A stretch of DNA of 52,014 nucleotides from JBDNIO01 sp041688215. Its GTDB lineage: Bacteria; Pseudomonadota; Gammaproteobacteria; Nevskiales; Salinisphaeraceae. The notes under the pieces were generated by a model, which was not told the DNA's origin, searched no databases, and saw nothing but the letters and a program-made list of their open reading frames with translations. Positions 49,037 to 52,014 of this stretch are shown here, piece by piece (within the stretch, counting starts at the first letter, position 1; each line of letters opens with the position of its first letter). The stretch covers positions 1 through 52,014 of the forward strand of contig JBDNIO010000004.1 of assembly GCA_041688215.1 (NCBI GenBank), written 5' to 3'. The translations under genes were made by a program, and so were the position numbers.

Positions 49037-50849
49037 GTTTGGGTTGGGTCGCGATGGCGCGTAAATCCGGATTTTTCTCCAGATAAGCATCCAGCACTTC
49101 ATCGGCGTAGTGGTAGGCGCGGTAGGCGATGTTATCGAGTTCCTCCCAGTCAAACATGCCCAAGTCGCCCACAGGATGGTGAAATACCAGATCTGCACGC
49201 TCCTCCAGCTCCTGCTTCTTGCGCTCATCCACCAGCGTAGCACTATGGAATAATATCTTGAAAATACTCATGTTTTTTTCCTTATAGTTGGTATTTGTCA
49301 GCAGCTCCGGGGCGTCGTCACCCACGCCTTCCACGCTTAAATCGCGCGCACGGCTCACATCGGAAAATATAACGCGCCCGCGCCCATGCGCCATCATGGT
49401 TTCGAAATCCACGCCGTGCATCAGGCCACCGTCCACAAGCAACTCGCCGCGGTAAACCGTAGGCGGGGCGATACCGGGCACCGCCATGCTGCTGCCGACC
49501 CAGTCGACCAGACGGCCGCGATCATGCACCACCGCGCGCCCATGCGTCAGGCTGGTACTGACGCAATAAAACGGCAGCTTGAGGTCTTCGATGCGCGTAT
49601 CGCCAAATATATTTTCCAGCTGGCTTCTGAATTTCTTGCCGGAAATAAGCGAAACCCGTGATAGCGAATAATCATTCAGGTAATTATTGTCCACGAATGT
49701 GGTGCGCATGGTTTCCAGCAAGCTTGTGTAATCCATGCCCATGGCCACCAGCGCCGCTACAAACGCGCCCATGCTGGTGCCGCCAACCGCATCTATGGGC
49801 AGGCCTTTTTCATAGAGCGCGCGGATAAGTCCAAGATGGGCAAAGCCGCGGGCGCCGCCCCCGCCGAGCACCAGGCAAAGGCCGCGGCCGGAAGACAGAC
49901 GCGCCATTTTGCCCATCTCCGCATGATCCAGGCCCGCTGCGATATTGTGATGAAACCCGGCGCCGCACTGCTGGCGCCAGACAAAGGCCGGTGCCGCCTG
50001 CGCCTCGTCAGACTGCAAAAGCGCAAGCTCTATCGGTGCGCTCAGGGCTTGCTTTTTCAACCAGGCGAGGTTGGGATAATCCAGCGCGTCACGCTCGGCG
50101 TGCGCTACGACGATCACCCGATCGGCTTGCCGCAGGCAGCGGCGCGTCCAGTGGGTGGGCGAATCATCCGCCTGATATAGCAGGTAGCGATAGCGATCTT
50201 CGATGTGATTCAGCCACAGCGATAATCGGCTGTTTTTTTCGCTATCCTCGAAAGGTATATTCGAAGCGTCTGCTCCGAGCGCCATCGTCACCCGCTCGGG
50301 ATCAAGCCGCAGGGTTGCGCCGGCAGGCGCGAGCTGGTCTGAAAATGTCTGGCTAAAGGCGTGGGTGTCGAGGCCCGGATGCGCAGGTAAAATTGCGTAG
50401 GTACGGGCGTTTCGCAGGCTATCCCGTGTGTGCGGGCTATCGTCTTCACGCAGGCGCTGCACTATTAAACGCCCGACCCTTAACATCGCCTCCGGATGGC
50501 GGCGAAGTGCCTGTTCAAAGGCGGTTTTATCCAACTGCAAAAGCCGGCTGTCGCGCATGGCGATAGCGGCAGTGGCACGTTTTTCACCGGTAATTACAGC
50601 GATCTCGCCCACGCTTTCACCCAGGGCGATTTCGCTCAGGAACTCGTCCGGTAGGCCCAGACGCGGCCGCGTCATGCGCAGGCGGCCGTTAACTAATATA
50701 TACAGCGCATCGCCGGGGGCGCCGATTTTATAAAGATAATCCCCACCGCGAATGCTGATCCACTGCGCGGATTCGGCTAACTCACGAATTGCCCGGCGAT
50801 CAAGGTCGCGGAACAGGACGCTCTGATTTAATGCGGCATACGCGTCCAT
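49011..50849 (-). CDS. Patatin-like phospholipase with N-terminal cyclic-nucleotide-binding domain
   Basis: A 612-residue protein of the neuropathy-target-esterase type. Residues about 10-125 form a cNMP-binding beta-roll (YLYKIGAPGDALYILVNGRL, ALGESVGEIAVITGEKRAT), 145-310 a variable linker, and 325-520 the patatin domain: oxyanion loop GGGGARGFAHLG (329-340), nucleophile S359 in GGTSMGAF, and the dyad Asp in LLVDGGLMHG. No membrane helix is evident. It probably hydrolyses phospholipids or lysophospholipids under cAMP or cGMP control, or senses them structurally. It is convergent with dapE and downstream of fba, separated from it by a terminator. Confidence 0.92.
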   Translation of the reverse strand: MDAYAALNQSVLFRDLDRRAIRELAESAQWISIRGGDYLYKIGAPGDALYILVNGRLRMTRPRLGLPDEFLSEIALGESVGEIAVITGEKRATAAIAMRDSRLLQLDKTAFEQALRRHPEAMLRVGRLIVQRLREDDSPHTRDSLRNARTYAILPAHPGLDTHAFSQTFSDQLAPAGATLRLDPERVTMALGADASNIPFEDSEKNSRLSLWLNHIEDRYRYLLYQADDSPTHWTRRCLRQADRVIVVAHAERDALDYPNLAWLKKQALSAPIELALLQSDEAQAAPAFVWRQQCGAGFHHNIAAGLDHAEMGKMARLSSGRGLCLVLGGGGARGFAHLGLIRALYEKGLPIDAVGGTSMGAFVAALVAMGMDYTSLLETMRTTFVDNNYLNDYSLSRVSLISGKKFRSQLENIFGDTRIEDLKLPFYCVSTSLTHGRAVVHDRGRLVDWVGSSMAVPGIAPPTVYRGELLVDGGLMHGVDFETMMAHGRGRVIFSDVSRARDLSVEGVGDDAPELLTNTNYKEKNMSIFKILFHSATLVDERKKQELEERADLVFHHPVGDLGMFDWEELDNIAYRAYHYADEVLDAYLEKNPDLRAIATQPKLKPSEAVA

Positions 50850-50905
50850 GGGCTATATGAACTCGGACGAAATACTTGCTTAAAGTATATATCGGGCAGG
50901 AAACG

Positions 50906-50931
50906 AAAAACCCGGCAAACGCCGGTTTTTT
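50906..50931. terminator. Terminator downstream of fba
   Basis: A CCGGC/GCCGG stem with a 4-nt loop at 50912-50925, extended by an A-tract on one side and a T-tract on the other, so that both strands show stem plus T-run. On the minus strand it lies 19 nt after the fba stop codon and should end that transcript before the patatin gene. Confidence 0.85.
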
Positions 50932-50949
50932 AGTGTGGCAGAACCTAGC

Positions 50950-51969
50950 CTACGCGGCTTGCTCCATGTCTGCCGAGTAATTACCCTGACTTGCAGCACC
51001 GTTGCATTTGGCACGCTGGTAATAAGCTGCCTGGGCGGCCTTCACGTTTTCCGGCTTGCCGCCCCAGGCTTTAAGCGCCGGCGCCTGCAAGGCCCGGCCA
51101 TAGGAAAAGCTGAGCTTCCAGGGCAAGTCGCCCACACTGTTCATCGCATTCAGATGCGCGGTGGCAATCTCGTCGCTCTGGCCGCCGGACAGAAACACAA
51201 TGCCGGGCACCGCAGCCGGCACCGTGCGCTTCAAACAGCGCAGCGTTGCACTGGCTACTTCGTCAACATCCGCCTGGTCCGCGCAATCGCTGCCTGAGAT
51301 CACCATATTCGGTTTCAACAGCATGCCTTCAAGCATTACCCCCTGCGAACAAAGCTCGGCGAAAACCCAGTTCAGGGTCGCCTCGGTAACCGCATCGCAA
51401 TCATCAATGCAATGGTCGCCATCCATAATTACTTCCGGCTCAACAATAGGCACGATGCCCGCTTCCTGACACAACGCGGCATAGCGCGCCAGCGCATGCG
51501 CATTCGTAGCCAGAGAGTTATCGGAGGGCAGCTCGTCGCTGATGTTGATCACTGCGCGCCACTTGGCAAAACGGGCGCCGGCTTCGTAATACTTCGCCAG
51601 GCGATCACGCAGGCCATCCAGACCTTCGGTTACGGTTTCGCCGTCGCAACCGGCGAGCGGTTTGGCGCCCTTATCCACCTTGATACCCGGAATAATACCC
51701 TTGCTTTCCAGTAACTTGGGAAAAGGTGTGCCATCATCGGATTTTTGAAACAGCGTCTCCTCAAACAGAATCACGCCGCTGATAAACTCTTCCGCACCCT
51801 GGGTGGTAAACAGCAAATTCCGGTAAGCCTGACGATTAGCCTCGGTGCATTCGACATTAATGCTGGACAAGCGTTTTTCAATAGTGCCGGTGGACTCATC
51901 CGCCGCGAAAATACCCTTACCAGAGGCCACCAATGCCCTCGCTGTATCGATTAACGCTTGTGCTTGCAT
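50950..51969 (-). CDS. Class I fructose-bisphosphate aldolase
   Basis: Cleaves fructose 1,6-bisphosphate to triose phosphates by a Schiff-base mechanism. It belongs to the eukaryote-type class I family (not the metal-dependent class II common in bacteria): GKGIFAADESTGTIEKRL near the N-terminus, GIIPGIKVDKGAKPL, RFAKWRAVI, and the Schiff-base lysine in EGMLLKPNMV, then FLSGGQSDEIAT. The ATG at 51969 follows GCGGAG; an upstream TTG two codons earlier is less likely. 339 residues. Its promoter should lie within or beyond 51970-52014. Confidence 0.95.
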   Translation of the reverse strand: MQAQALIDTARALVASGKGIFAADESTGTIEKRLSSINVECTEANRQAYRNLLFTTQGAEEFISGVILFEETLFQKSDDGTPFPKLLESKGIIPGIKVDKGAKPLAGCDGETVTEGLDGLRDRLAKYYEAGARFAKWRAVINISDELPSDNSLATNAHALARYAALCQEAGIVPIVEPEVIMDGDHCIDDCDAVTEATLNWVFAELCSQGVMLEGMLLKPNMVISGSDCADQADVDEVASATLRCLKRTVPAAVPGIVFLSGGQSDEIATAHLNAMNSVGDLPWKLSFSYGRALQAPALKAWGGKPENVKAAQAAYYQRAKCNGAASQGNYSADMEQAA

Positions 51970-52014
51970 AGTCAACTCCGCTGTTCTTTTATTAGAGAGA
52001 ATGTTTTAAATAAA

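Noticed and set aside
1..52014. CRISPR arrays, tRNA/rRNA genes, complete prophage or complete IS
   Set aside because: No regularly spaced direct repeats, no cloverleaf or rRNA-like stretch and no phage structural or intact transposase gene were seen in reading both strands.

Overview
This is a GC-rich chromosomal segment from a Gram-negative bacterium, almost certainly a gammaproteobacterium. It carries, on the minus strand, the conserved block rpsB-tsf-pyrH-frr-uppS-cdsA-rseP-bamA-skp-lpxD-fabZ-lpxA-lpxB-rnhB-dnaE-accA-tilS-pyrG-kdsA-eno-ftsB-truD, then surE-pcm-yqaA-nlpD. Divergent from it, on the plus strand, is map-glnD-dapC-dapD-yffB-dapE. The order is closest to what is known from Pseudomonas and related lineages. 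I cannot name a genus from the sequence alone.

Layout. 1-1020: a decayed accessory edge with the tail of a BrnT/BrnA toxin-antitoxin pair, the 3' end of a group II intron with a truncated reverse transcriptase, and the C-terminal stub of a UreH-like membrane protein. 1023-4150: a histone-deacetylase-family gene broken by a stop, a frameshift and a lost zinc ligand, directly behind an intact 668-codon gene of unknown family that shows a papain-like Cys-His-Asn arrangement. 4223-9846: recJ, thrC, hom and alaC. 9994-13423: nlpD, yqaA, pcm, surE and, divergently, smr. 13473-16072: a scrambled patch in which a DUF5666 lipoprotein gene is interrupted by a 147-bp miniature element with perfect 8-bp target duplications and runs into a truncated DUF1329 gene; its partner DUF6502 gene is intact. 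16139-41297: the housekeeping block listed above, serving lipid A, phospholipid, outer-membrane assembly, undecaprenyl phosphate, CTP, translation and replication. 41575-49036: methionine aminopeptidase, the nitrogen sensor GlnD and the succinylase lysine/diaminopimelate genes. 49011-51969: a cyclic-nucleotide-domain patatin phospholipase and a class I fructose-bisphosphate aldolase.

Two themes stand out. First, the three genes of the MEP isoprenoid pathway that normally sit in this neighbourhood are all missing from their expected slots: ispD and ispF between ftsB and truD, and dxr next to cdsA/rseP or frr/uppS. The neighbours are otherwise intact, so this lineage may make isoprenoids by another route such as mevalonate. 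Second, the 306 bp between map and glnD form a long fold-back element whose outer stem pairs with the ribosome-binding site of glnD, begins 2 nt after the map stop codon, and is compatible with G-U pairing only in the glnD sense strand. It looks either like a captured miniature transposon or like an RNA switch that couples glnD translation to map translation. Several other palindromic repeats lie between genes (hom-thrC, rpsB-tsf, dapD-yffB).
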